64,000 bases of DNA from Fomitopsis serialis. Its lineage: Eukaryota > Basidiomycota > Agaricomycetes > Polyporales > Fomitopsidaceae. Position 1 is the first letter of the stretch; each line of letters begins with the position of its first letter. The position numbers and the translations under genes were made by a program. The stretch spans positions 451,553-515,552 of the forward strand of contig NW_025954977.1 in the NCBI RefSeq assembly GCF_022376445.1, in the 5' to 3' direction. This document shows, piece after piece, positions 11,208-21,893 of this stretch. The notes under the pieces are model-generated. The model was not told the DNA's origin. It was given only the letters and a program-made list of their open reading frames with translations, and did no database searches.

Positions 11208-12122
11208 TAAGTGGCAATGCTTAAGTTAGTATCTCTCTCTACGCCGAGACAATGTTATCCATACCCTTGCGTACGTTCGCCGTGGCCGCAATGTCGCACT
11301 TTCAGATACTGAGACAGTCCAAACAGCCATAGTGCGTTGTACATCAGCTTAGCTCAGGAAGTCAACCGCCGTGGACATCTATGAAGCATCTTTGTACGTC
11401 TTGTATGCAGCTTCGACGCGCCAGTCACTAGGTTCGCGAGTCACTAGTCAGCGCTTCAAGCCGACTCTCTATCGCCACTACCGTCACAATAACTAAGGGT
11501 TAGGGAGAGGCAGAGCAAGCACACATCGCCAATTCTCGCTCGGCGCTCAGTTGCTCGCCTTGTTTGGTCTAGGTTACCGGTACTGTTTGCCTCTGTGGGT
11601 CCGATATGATATCACATGCACCTGCTCTCCCGGTCATCGAAAAACCCCGATATTATGTTGGGACGTGCCGACCGACGACTCACCACCACCTCCAGTGTGT
11701 ACATTCGTCGCCGAATACGTTGAGCTTAATGCGCCTCAGACTCGATAGGCTCGAGACTCAAGAGCCCGTGCCTCACGAAGACACGTATATGTAAACCATT
11801 GCTATTGCAAGATTTGGTTAGAGTCAGAGGCGGGCGCTGGTGGGTTTCTTTTGGCTTAATGTAATGAACCCCAAGACTACACTCACGACTTGACTTCAGA
11901 GCGCATCTGCGGACCACATACGATGTCTAACATGCGAAGCACCGCGCATTGCGCTTCAAGTTCATGCTTGCTGCAGTCCGATCCCTGTGTCGAATTCGGC
12001 GTCTACTAATAACGTGCCTCAAGCGTGGCGAGCATGATGTCTTCACGCTCAGTACCCACTCCCTGATTCTGTCCTGGTCGTTCATCTTCCGTTGCGTACC
12101 ACATCGCACGACGAATCACGCC
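11208..12122. other. Intergenic between two BTB pseudogenes
   Basis: No gene seen. The 180 bp before the second pseudogene repeat the same layout as upstream of the first, with CGTGCTTCCGGCG / CGTGCCTCAAGCG, TTCATC and CGTTGCG-like words before the ATG. This suggests that the promoter was duplicated along with the gene. Confidence 0.35.
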
Positions 12123-13791
12123 ATGGAATCAGACCTATCCAGCATGCCTCCTTATGCCTCATCGCCCTTTGACGATCCCGAAGCAGACTTCATCCTCCGT
12201 TCATCCGACCGTATTGACTTCCGAGTCTCTAGGTTCATCCTCAGAGTCTCCTCGGACTTCTTTGCCACTATGTTCGTGGCCGGCCAGGCCGAGAACGAGG
12301 AGAATCGAGACGGCTGTCCGATCGTCCCGATGCATGAGGATAGCGAGACTCTGGACAGTCTCTTGCGCATCATATATCCCAAGAAAGCTCCCATACTCGA
12401 CGATCTTGCAAAGATTCACGCCGTCTTGGCGGCGGCGCTCAAGTTTGACATGGAGAAGCCGATTGATGTCGTGGGGGCGACTCTGTGCTCCTTCATACCG
12501 AATGAACCCCTTCGTGTCTGGGCGATCGCCGTTCGTAACAGACTGGAGCCAGAAGCACGCGCTGCCGCCGACGAGATCGTTTGTCAGGTCGACCTATCTG
12601 TCTTCAACTTCCCGCCCGAAATGCAGCATATCAGCGCCGGGGCGTACTACCGCCTTTTGCGATACCGGCGCCTGGAAGGCAAGGTAGAGCAAGAATTCAA
12701 GTTCTCCGAGCCCCCTTGTCGCCCCGACCCACCGACTCTCCCATCCCATCGATCTCTGCGGATTCTCCACAGTTCATTTCGCCGAGTCATAGTCGTATCC
12801 TATCTCTCGCGGACATCCTCTGTCGCTCATAGATGGCCAGGAATTCCTCGCGCACAAGGCGTTCCTCGCGCTTGCGTCTCCCGTCATGGACGCGATGATA
12901 ACCAGCCTACCTGCGCCAGCCAGTGGAGACCTCACAACCGACAAGACGGGACATCTTCCCGTTCTATCGTTTGAAGAAGACGGCGTGACGTTGAGGGTCA
13001 TCCTCGGGTGTGTTATCCACTCTCGAAGGAGACCTGGCAGCGACACGCAGGAGCTTCTCGTGCAGCAAAAGGTCATCGTTTCTGCAACGAAATATGAATG
13101 GACGATGCGATGGAGGGCCTGCGCACCAATGGTCACTTCTCTCCTCTCAGATCCTCTGCGAGCGTACTTGCTCGCAGCGTACCACAGGTCGGAGGCGGAG
13201 GCACGACAGGCGGCAAGGCGGCTCCTCGACCGGTCTATGAGCGACTACTATGTAGCGGCGCTGGAAGATCTCCAGCTCTGACTTATCGTGATTTGCTGCT
13301 ATTCCACCAGCGTTGCGATGTGTGGTGCAGCAGTGCAAAATTGAAGTTATACAGCATCTACCAGTCCTCTCTGGCAACACCGATTATGGCAAACAACCCC
13401 TCACCAATATAAAAGACTCGGAGGCAAAAAGAAGGGGAAGAAACCATATTACAGCTCAGACTCTGAACTGGAGGAAATACGTCAACCGCCCGCCGAGCAA
13501 CGCACCGACGCTTTAAAGCCATTCCTCCACAACCTCGAAAACGACTGGGGTATAGCGCTAGTCAACCAGATATGTGCTGTAGAGTCATGCGCTCCGCCGG
13601 ACGACAAAGTCCGACTCGGATTGCTGGGTCCGTACAAGAGGCTGCGTGATAAGCTCTCGGAAGATATCACGAAGGTGAGACCTCTACATACTCTAATTGA
13701 ATCGTTCGACGTCTCACGCCACTGAGTGCCATAGGCATACACGGAATGCATAGGCCTGCGATCGCAGGATGGGACGCCGGAAACCGTGTAG
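12123..13791 (+). pseudogene. Decayed double-BTB gene, copy 2
   Basis: From ATG 12123 about 215 codons follow the family closely (PYASSPFDDPEADFILRSSD, TLDSLLRIIYPKKAPIL, RVWAIAVRNRLEPEARAAADE, GAYYRLLRYRRLEGKVE). The frame shifts near 12770, and ADILCRS runs into TAG at 12829-12831. The second BTB then resumes in another frame (QEFLAHKAFLALASPVMDAM at about 12838, LPVLSFEEDGVTLRVILG) and continues to SDPLRAYLLAAYHRSEAEARQAARRLLDRSM. A last homologous block (YKRLRDKLSEDITK) ends at a GTGAGA donor at 13675, with a possible terminal exon to 13791. Same strand and orientation as copy 1, so probably a tandem duplicate. Confidence 0.8.
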
Positions 13792-14382
13792 CGTGATGTC
13801 GTTCAAACACATACCAGACTTCGGTAAACTGTGACCGGTTCCATCCTATGCATATGTATACTATCACTGACAGCACCTTCGTAGTCTCTGCCACTCAGGA
13901 TACAATGGTACAATCTGCTTACTGGTAGTATGCCGACAGTATCCTCCGTACTACTGCTCGCTAGTCACATATGTCGAAGGGCCGTTCAACGTCTGTTTGA
14001 TCGTGGTACTGTGGGTAATTCAAAGTCGGTGCGTGCTACTTCAAGTTGCTGGTCGAACGGCGACATCATTGAACATGATGTGAGAGTAAGGGCTGAAGGT
14101 CATGACTCAGCGGATGTCGTCTCCTTCCCATGCGCAAGCATGACTCTTCTCGTGCAGAAAAGCGGTAGCAACGTCGTCGTCCGCTACTGCTGTATTCGAT
14201 AGAATAGTCCCGTCAGCCCGAGATCGATTTGTGCAGACATCGATTCGGGCGTGCCAGGAGAGCCGGTGTGCGATACAGAATCGTACCGCAGAAGGCGTCT
14301 CAGAAGTCCACTTAGGGCTGTACTGCCTTCATCGCGTTCACGTCTCGAGTCTTCATGCTGCGAATCATGCTGAACTTCATCT
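13792..14382. other. Intergenic
   Basis: No gene recognised; only short frames without family resemblance. Confidence 0.35.
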
Positions 14383-14640
14383 TCAGCCGGTAGGGGCCGA
14401 GAGCTCGTCGGAGCGAAGTCGTCGATAGACGGGCCTTCGGGCTGAAGACATCACCCTCTTTTGCCAGTGAAGTCCTAACTATCTGGTTAGAAGTACCCAG
14501 CAAGTTTATTCTCAGCCGGTAGGGGCCGAGAGCTCGTCGGAGCGAAGTCGTCGATAGACGGGCCTTCGGGCTGAAGACATCACCCTCTTTTGCCAGTGAA
14601 GTCCTAACTATCTGGTTAGAAGTACCCAGCAAGTTTATTC
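14383..14640. repeat. Exact tandem duplication, 129-bp unit
   Basis: Two adjacent copies, 14383-14511 and 14512-14640, appear identical base for base. A partial third start (TCAGCCG) follows at 14641. The period is a multiple of three, so a minus-strand frame passes through both copies as a 43-residue repeat. Each unit contains the small inverted repeat CTAAC-TATCTG-GTTAG. Identity implies a very recent duplication or strong constraint. No known family is recognised. Confidence 0.95.
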
Positions 14641-14769
14641 TCAGCCGTGTTCGTTCGTTGCATTTGAGGTACGACTACATCGTGAGATGATACAACGCAT
14701 TACTTCGGTAAGACTGCCCCATTCTACTCATGTACATCCTACAGGGGGTATCGTTTCGGAGACGACCGC

Positions 14770-15219
14770 TCAGGCAGTCGGGTCGTTAAACTGTTGTTGA
14801 GTTTGGCCCTGGTCATGGCGCAGATTACCTTAACAGTAGGTGAGTACGATGCCACTTTCTCATCGTGCCAGAGCACTCACCAGCAATCTCTTGTTGACGG
14901 TCGCCCGTGATCGCGCCAACGACGGCGTCCTTCTTCCCGCCGAGGCGGTCGATGGTGCCCTCTGCATACTGCTTTGCCTGGGCAGCTTGGTACTCTGCCT
15001 CGCCCTGGGCGTGCTCCTCCTTCCCGGATTGCCTCCAGGACTGGGCGCCGGTGAGGTCGCCGACCGTCTCGACGACGGTTCCCTTCAAGGAGTGGTACTG
15101 TCCGGTGGTCTTGCTACACATGATCTCGTCAGTATGGTGTGGATGTGTCTGGAAGGCCACACGACTTACTTGGGCTCGGCGGCGTTGTTGCCACTAGTGT
15201 TGTTCTGAGAGTCGGACAT
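14770..15219 (-). CDS. CsbD-like stress-response protein 1
   Basis: A small hydrophilic protein of about 113 residues in three exons; the start is 15219 and the stop 14770-14772. The core reads [19 protein letters not shown], then [36 protein letters not shown], then a Gln-rich tail. This is the CsbD-like arrangement (Pfam CsbD; a general-stress family in bacteria, common as small stress-induced proteins in fungi). No signal peptide or membrane segment. The first intron follows the N-terminal 16 residues and the second splits the conserved QQEIAGN region. Divergently paired with the paralogue at 15792. Confidence 0.9.
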
Positions 15220-15791
15220 GATGATTCGAGGTATGGGAGAGTTTGAGTGATTTGGTGAAGGGTATGTGAGACTGATGGGTCCTCGAACGGTGGCTGCCCG
15301 CTCTTATGTACTGCGACGAGGGTCTGACATTGGCGCTGTTGCACAGCATAAGAGAGCACCAAGTCGCGTCATTTGGCGGAGCTTCGTCGTTGTTTGCGAC
15401 CCAGCCTGCCGGCCTGTGATTCTAGGTAATTCTCTGAAGTGACGCATTTACACCACTTACCTTTCCCAGCTGGCAGCCCGTCGGGATGGCCCTGAGAGAG
15501 CCAGGACGGCTTGACAGCAAGACGTCATCGAGGCTCGTCCGACACTGACGTCATGTGGCGGGCGCAAGGCGAGCGTCCGCGCGAGATCGAATCTCGCGAT
15601 TTGCTTCCTCTGCGACGCGTGACGTCATTTTGCGCAAGACGCGCTGCCAACCGAGACGCGTCGCCCGTCATGCCAACTTGACGTGGAATGGTCTTGCTCT
15701 CCTCGACCTCTTTATAAGAACGACACCTGCGATGTCGCCTTCTCGAACTTGAATACGACCCCCATCATACCCACACAACTCGTTCACCGTT
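15220..15791. promoter_or_regulatory. Shared divergent promoter of the CsbD pair with CRE/ATF-type sites
   Basis: The 572 bp between the two divergent ATGs contain full TGACGTCA palindromes at 15546-15553 and 15620-15627, a near-match AGACGTCAT at 15520-15528 and a half-site TGACGTGG at 15679-15686. TGACGTCA is the binding site of ATF/CREB-type bZIP factors, which in fungi include the stress regulators Atf1 and Sko1. A TATA-like TTTATAAG lies at 15711-15718, 74 bp before the + strand ATG. On the minus strand a weaker TACATAAGAG lies near 15300-15310, about 85 bp before the other ATG. Joint stress control of both genes is inference. Confidence 0.7.
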
Positions 15792-16212
15792 ATGTCTGGC
15801 AACAGCAGTGAGCCCAGGTGCGTGATCGCGTACGTTCATTCAGTTTGAGCACTCTGACGCGCATGCACCCACTTGTAGCAAGACATCTGGTCAATTTCAT
15901 TCGCTGAAAGGCACCATCAACGAGACCATCGGCGATCTCACCGGCCTTCAGTCTTGGAAGCAGTCGGGCAAGGAGGAGCACGGGCAAGGCGAAGCCGAAT
16001 ACCAGGCGGCACAGGCGAAGGGCTATGCGGAGGGAACAGTTGACAGGCTCGGCGGAAAGAAAGATGCTGTGGTGGGAGCTTTGACTGGCGACCGCCAACA
16101 GGAGGCTTCCGGTGCGTGTGTCTTTTCGACTTACAGAACGCAATCTGACGACCCCCTTGAAGGCAATGTTCGTCAAGACAAAGGCCAGACCCAGCAGGAC
16201 TTCAACTCATGA
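15792..16212 (+). CDS. CsbD-like stress-response protein 2
   Basis: Three exons give about 102 residues; start 15792, stop TGA 16210-16212. The core [55 protein letters not shown] and the Gln-rich C-terminus match the neighbour at about 75 percent by eye, and intron positions coincide (after the SEP/AEP tripeptide and within the QQEASGN region). The pair therefore arose by inverted duplication. The last 30 bp of this gene appear again at 18502-18531, at the border of the BTB duplication. Confidence 0.9.
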
Positions 16213-16543
16213 GTTCCAATGCCTTGTGCGATGGCGTCATGGTGTACGATATATACGAAGGGTGGTGTCAATGAGCGCGTCTGATTCGTAGTCATTGTCC
16301 ACAATTCACCGACGGCCGTTCTGGAATCGACAGTCAGGCAGAATGAAGATATGCACATGTTCAGCGACATGCCAATCAAAGAGCATATTGTCCGTCGACG
16401 AATCCAATTTGTGCAGTTGAATCACAGGCATCCGGTACGTGACTAGCTAAACGGGAAAGTTCCTTGTTGTGTTGAGATGACTCGAGACGATCAATACAAG
16501 CGGCCAGTGTACCGTACGCTGTCACCCATCCAACCTGCAGCAT

Positions 16544-18323
16544 TCATACGATCCCCGGGCCGGAATTCGGCCATCGCGTGGATTGACTTACTACGGCCTG
16601 GGGCCTTCCGCATCTTCGTCGTACCTCGTATAGTATGTAATCCGAACATGCCTGCGGAATGATCAATGATCAGACCTTGTATATGCCATGCTGGTCCACG
16701 TACTTGGTTGATTTTGTCGATCAGTTGGCCATACAGCGCCTTGTACAGCGTCCGGATTGCCGACTGGTCTTGATCATCCGGGGGCGGTGTCGGAAGCCAG
16801 GTCGATTTGGATGAGACCGACAGATCCTTCAGTGACTCCAGCGTAGTGAACAACGCATCTGCGGGCGATTCTAGTCGCTTGCAAACGTGCGAAACAGAGT
16901 TTGCCAGTGATGCACAGTGGGTGCAAATCCGCGGAGGATTGTCACGGCAAGCAGAAGACACGTTTGCTTGGCACGAATAATAGTGGCAACTACAAGTATA
17001 CCCAGTGCACTGGGTAGACTTCCGTGGGACGGGAAAGGCGTCTTTGAGACAGGGTTCCACCTCCAGATGGAGCACTTGCGCTATATCGCAAGCCGTGGTC
17101 TTGCACGCTCGATGATACAATAATGCGTTGCGATATATAGATGACGGCGAGCTCTCCAGTGCGGGGACGTAGTAGTCTTCCAAGGTCCGATCAAGTAGCC
17201 GCAATGCCGCCTGACGCATTTGTGAAGAGGACTTGCGAGTCGCTGCCAGTAGATATGCTCGCAGAGGGTCTGACGCCACCAGCCGCGACCACTGGCGCTG
17301 CAGAACCTCCATCGCGACGTCCATTTCGTATTTCTTCAGCGCATCATCGAGCTTGGGTAGTTCGAGGAACTGCCTCGCGTCCCGATCGGCAATAGGGCGA
17401 CATAGGTCGATAAGGGCCTTCAACGTAATACCATCCTCCTCAAAGGTTAAAACTGGGACATCACATGCCTCTGGCGACGCGGATCCAGCTGTATCGTCGT
17501 TCGTGTGACGAGATGCGGCGGGTAGGCTCGTAAGCATCGCGGCCATGACAGGGGATGCAAATGCGAGGAACGCCCTGTGCGCTGGGAATTCGCGCATATC
17601 TGACGAGCGGCATATGACATCCGTGAACGTCTGGACGCGACTTTGAGGCGAGACGACAGATGCTAGTGGAGACAGTGGAGGTGATGGAGAGAGGACGGGA
17701 GGGAAGCGAAATTCGAAGGTATCTTCAACCTTGCCTTCCAAACGCCGGTATTGCAGGAGACGATAGTACGCTCCAGCAGTGATATCCTGCATTTCGGCCG
17801 GGAAGGCGTCCAATACTGAAAGTCCCTGACGATTCATCTCCTCCGCTGCAGCCCGGGCTTCCGTTTCGAGTCCGTTACGGACCGCGATGGCCCAGACACT
17901 GAGTGGCTCCTTCGGCACGAACAACAGGAGAGTCGCACTGCCCAACATGACTGCCTCCTCCATCTCGTACTTCAAGGCGGCAGCGACAACGGGATGAAGG
18001 CTCAGGAGACCACCGAAGGCGGGATCTTTCGTCGGATAGATGATCCGGAGGAGAGAGTCCAGCGTAGTGCTGTCCTCCTGGACTGGAACGACTGGACATC
18101 CGTCCCGCAAGTCGTCGCTCCCCGTTTGAGACCCGTCAGCGGCAACGGGCGGCGCTTGACCGACCTCGAGCATGGAAGCGAAGACGGGCGACGCGAGGCG
18201 TAGGATGACGCGGAAGACGCGAAAGTCGACGAGGTCGCTGGTGCGTAGGATGAGGTCCGCGGTTGGATCATCGAAAGGGGCCGATGCATAGCGAGGGGCT
18301 TCGCTTGGTGTAGGCTGTGCCAT
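16544..18323 (-). CDS. Double-BTB/POZ protein A
   Basis: Exon 1 runs 18323-16704 and a predicted second exon 16651-16544, about 575 residues. BTB 1 (about residues 15-130): ADLILRTSDLVDFRVFRVIL...TLDSLLRIIYP. BTB 2 (about 255-370): VICRSSDMREFPAHRAFLAFASPVMAAML...LPVLTFEEDGITLKALI. The C-terminal part has CTGYTCSC, then ICTHC, a paired-cysteine region that may bind zinc. The start at 18323 is preferred over an upstream in-frame ATG because MAQPTPSEAP begins both duplicates and the extension differs. The intron (GTACGT...CCGCAG, 52 nt) is placed by analogy with the other copy; both then begin with x-CSDYI. Where this last exon stops is less certain. Function unknown; BTB proteins often act as cullin-3 adaptors or transcription cofactors. 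Confidence 0.85.
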
Positions 18324-19015
18324 GGTGAGCGTAGGAGTGAGGGCGTGAGGCAGACTGAGGACAGCAGCGAGGGCAAGGGGTATAGGGCAGGGCAAGGTTT
18401 GAGGGCAGCAGTGAAACACGCACTGAGCACGTTGCACAGAAGTGTGTGTGCTGATGGCTTCGTCGCACGATGCTCCAGGATCATGGTCACATCTCTGGCA
18501 GGAGAAGGCTCAGCAGGGCTTTAACTCATGGATAGATTGTGCGTGTCTTGCCAATATGTAGCAATGTTAGGCTTGAACCCGTTCTGTAGTGGCTTGATAG
18601 TAGAGTTACAAGGTTTTGTGCGACGGCGTTATGGTGTACGATATGACGGATGGTGTCAATGGGCGCGTCTGACTCGTAGTAACTGTCCAATCCACAAGCG
18701 GCCTTTCTGCAATCGAGTGTCAGACGAAACGTAGGAACATGTACGTATCCAGTGACATGCCCATGAAAAACGTTGTTCGTCGACAAACCCAATTTGTGCA
18801 GCTGGATCACAGGCATCGGTTACGTGACTAGCTAGGCGGGCAAGTTTCTTGTTTTGTTCAGATGACTCGAGACGATCAATACAAGCGGCCCAATATGCCG
18901 TACGCTGTCACCCATCTTCCTAGTACCGGACACCCAGTCTGATCTGCACAACTCACACTCGTGAGCACGACCCTGGACATTGGCCATCGCGATTGACTTA
19001 CCGACCATCCACAGC
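18324..19015. other. Duplication junction between BTB genes A and B
   Basis: No intact gene. 18324-18496 is the BTB A promoter side. 18502-18531 (GAGAAGGCTCAGCAGGG, then CTTTAACTCATG) is a degraded copy of the 3' end of the CsbD gene (16181-16211). 18600-18892 repeats the 3' flank of BTB A. About 70 bp near 18535-18600 have no partner in unit A. Confidence 0.7.
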
Positions 19016-20741
19016 CTATACTTCTATGTAATCCGAACATAGCTGCGGAATGATCATAGGGACCGTCAACAATTATACCATTCAATTGCGATGTGGGTCC
19101 ACATACAGTGTTTGTCCTGTCAGTCACTTTGTCAAATAGTGTCTTGTATAGCGTCTGGACTGCCGACGGGTCCGTTTCTTCTGAGCTAACGCCATCGATC
19201 TCGTCGGATGAGACTAGCGAACTCTCCCAGGTTTTCAGCGTGGTGAACAATGCGCCGGATGGTGATTCAAGACGTCGGCAAATCTGGATGATGGACTCCC
19301 CATGTGAAATGCACCGGCTGCATACCTCCAATTGTAGATTACGGTAGACGTCGGAAGATGAATATCCACAACACGCGTAACGGTAGCCAGTGCCAGTGCA
19401 TCCGGGAAATTTCCGCCGAACGACGAGATCGATTTCATGCCGGCCACCGGCGATCCATGTACGGACCGCATGGGCTACATCGCTAGCAGCGGCCTTGCAC
19501 GCACGATGATACAGAAGCGCGTTGCGAAAGGTAGACGCCGGAGAGCCTTCGAGTATGGGGACGTAGTAGTCTTCCATGGTCCTATCGAGTAGCCGCACTG
19601 CCGCCTTATGGATTTGTAAAGAGGACTTGCGATCCACTGCGAGTATGTATGCCAGTAGAGGGTCTGATGCTACCAGCTGCGACCATTCGCGCTGTAGAGG
19701 CTCCATTGCAGCGTCCATCTCGTATTTCTTGACCGCATCAAAGACACGCGAAAGCGACAACAGATCATGACTATCGGTGTCCGAGTAATTTGGGTGGCAC
19801 AGTCCGATCAGGGTCTTCAAAGTCGCACCATCTTCGTCGAAGGATAAGACGGGCAGGGTGCTCGCAAGGGCAGACGCCAAACCAGATTCTTCGCTCACTG
19901 CATGTTGTTCAGGAAGGCTCGTTACCAATCCAGCCATGACGGGAGATGCAAGGGCAAGCAGGATTCTGTGGGTCGGAAAGTCCTGGCCATCCGAAGACCG
20001 ACAGATGATGTCAGTCAGACAACGGAGATGACTATGGTCCGGTGAGGAGACCCTGGGCGTGATTGCAGCGGCAATAGGAGTAGGGGAAGGTGGAGAGATG
20101 TTAGGCGGTACCAGTGGCGGATCGCAGAACCCGAAGCCCTCCTCTACTGCGCCTCCGAGACGCCGGTATCGTAGGAGGCGATAATACGCTCCAGCAGTGA
20201 TGTCTTGCATTTCAGGCGGGAAGCTGTCCAGCACTGAAATCTGCTGACGATTCACCTCGTCTGCGGCAGTTCGTGCCTCCACTTCGAGTCTGTTGCGGGC
20301 GGCGATGGCCCAGACGCGGAGTGGCTCTTTCGACACGAACGACAGCAGCGCTGTGGTTCCTAGGGCGACCGCTTGCTCCATCTCGTACTTCAAGGCTGCA
20401 GCAATGATATAGTGAAGCTGTGGTAGATCACCGAGTGCAGGATCTTTCATTGGATAGATAATCCGGAGGAGTGTCTCCACGGTGGTACTGTCCTCCTGTA
20501 TTGGAACGACGGGACACCCGTCCCGCGATTCGTCGCTCTCTGTTTGAGACCTGTCAGCAGCACCGGGCGGCGCCTGACCGACCTCAAGCATGGAAGCGAA
20601 GACGGGAGATGCGAGGCGTAGGATCAGGCGAAAGACGCGAAAGTCAACGAGGTCGCTGGTGCGCAAGATGAGATCCGCGGTCGGATCATCGAAAGGGGTC
20701 GAGGCCCAGCGAGGGGCTTCGCTTGGTGTAGGCTGCGCCAT
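19016..20741 (-). CDS. Double-BTB/POZ protein B
   Basis: Exon 1 20741-19107, intron 19106-19043 (GTATGT...CCGCAG), exon 2 19042-19016: about 553 residues. It begins MAQPTPSEAP as in copy A. BTB 1: ADLILRTSDLVDFRVFRLIL...LLRIIYPMKDPAL. BTB 2: IICRSSDGQDFPTHRILLALASPVMAGL...LPVLSFDEDGATLKTLI, then KKYEMDAAMEPLQREW. The C-terminal part has CTGTGY, ACC, then CSRC. The tiny last exon encodes LCSDYIEV and a stop; its sequence is shared with copy A. Unspliced, the frame would continue past 18900 without resemblance to the family, so splicing is preferred. Same strand as A and head-to-tail with it. Confidence 0.87.
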
Positions 20742-21673
20742 GGTGAGCGTATGAGCACGACGGCGAGGCAAACTGAGGGTAGCAGCGAGGGTAAGGCACA
20801 GTATGGCAGGGCAAGGTTCGAGGGCAATGATTGAAACACGCACTGAGCACGTTGCGAAGAAGTGTGTGTAGCTTCGCCGCACGATGCGTCGGGATCGTGG
20901 TCACATTCTCGATAAAAGAGGAAGTTCGTCTTCCAATCTCAATGCAGAGAAGCTTGCGGTCATTCGCAAAACTGCGAAAAGAGAAATTGGGTAGCCGATG
21001 AGATGATCGTCATCGCATGCTTCGACTGCAAGGCCATACTTGACGTTTCCAGTGAAAAGGAATGACTGAATGATTTGTATGGATTCCCCCTGGATTCCCC
21101 CTGGATTCCCCGTCGCAAACCTTGATACTGTCACTTGCTGGCGGCCCCACGTTGCCAGTGGACCGTATCCCCACCGACTCCGATGCACTCAGCTGCTCGC
21201 GTGGTTCTGCTTGATTCTTCAGACAGCATGGCACTTCGACGTAACGAGCGGAAGCCCCGGCAGTCTTAGTGATTGCGACCAGTTGCGACCAATATGGACG
21301 GGCGTGGATGAGCAGAATATTGAAGTATGAGAGGCTCGAACACTGGAGAAAGGAGAGCTAACTCTGACTCGGACTCCGGAGGGTCGAACGCACGACCGTG
21401 TCAGATCGGGATGAATCTACAGCTCGGGCGCTTCTTCGCGGCTTCCGCCGGGTTCTTGACAGAACGATCGACCCAATCTGGCGGGCATATCGGGGGCACT
21501 ATCTTCAAACTCTCCGGGCACCTGCCAAGCACACATCGTCCGTAAGTACGGGTCAACTGAGGCGAATTCTCATCGTCATTACCTGCGAGTTCTGTATGTA
21601 GAATCTTAAGGCCGGTGTCTGCTGTTCTCAGTTCCCCGCTTATCAAGATGGCTCATGCCGACCAATCGTCATC
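20742..21673. other. Intergenic
   Basis: Three near-perfect copies of GGATTCCCCCT lie at 21083-21113. A + strand frame of 67 codons (21398-21601, with DRTIDPIWRAYRGHYLQTL) ends at a possible GTAAGT donor and could be an exon of an unrecognised small gene, but nothing confirms it. Otherwise no gene seen. Confidence 0.35.
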
Positions 21674-21753
21674 GGCTTGATGGTCTAGAGGTATGATTCC
21701 TGCTTTGGGATCTTGATTGCAGGAGGTCCCGGGTTCAATCCCCGGTCAAGCCC
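21674..21753 (+). tRNA. tRNA-Pro(TGG) with an 8-nt intron
   Basis: The acceptor stem GGCTTGA pairs with TCAAGCC (21746-21752), with discriminator C at 21753. A-box-like TGGTCTAGAGGT and B-box GGTTCAATCC are present. The anticodon stem CCTGC pairs with GCAGG around a loop TT-TGG-G..T, anticodon TGG. Eight extra bases, about ATCTTGAT, sit one base 3' of the anticodon, the normal place for a eukaryotic tRNA intron. Length 80 equals 72 plus 8. Confidence 0.95.
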
Positions 21754-21757
21754 GACG

Positions 21758-21773
21758 TTTTTGCCTTTTTTTT
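21758..21773 (+). terminator. Pol III terminator of tRNA-Pro
   Basis: Runs of five T (21758-21762) and eight T (21766-21773) begin 5 bp after the tRNA end, as expected for RNA polymerase III termination. Confidence 0.8.
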
Positions 21774-21893
21774 CGCGTCCACACTGCCATTCAACAATAC
21801 AGCACACAGGCTCTACCGTACATAATCATACACTGGGTAGCCAGGCTGCCCTACACTAGTATAGACGTTCTCGTTTCATGGTACTCCTGCAGG

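Larger units (their letters stand above)
16181..20913. repeat. Tandem segmental duplication carrying two BTB genes
   Basis: Unit A (about 16181-18496) and unit B (about 18502-20913) are diverged direct copies. Beyond the BTB genes, the 3' flanks match (for example GTGTACGATAT..., CACAGGCATC, ACGTGACTAGCTA, GATGACTCGAGACGATCAATACAAGCGGCC in pieces around 16230-16504 and 18620-18892), and so do the 5' flanks up to GGTCACAT. The left end of unit A lies inside the CsbD gene, because a degraded copy of its 3' end opens unit B. The first unit boundary is therefore visible to within tens of bases. Confidence 0.85.

Noticed and set aside
18324..18437. N-terminal extension of BTB protein A from an upstream ATG
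   Set aside because: The extension differs completely from that of the duplicate gene, whereas both share MAQPTPSEAP at the later ATG.
20742..20882. N-terminal extension of BTB protein B
   Set aside because: Same reasoning; it lies in the 5' leader and shows no BTB family resemblance.
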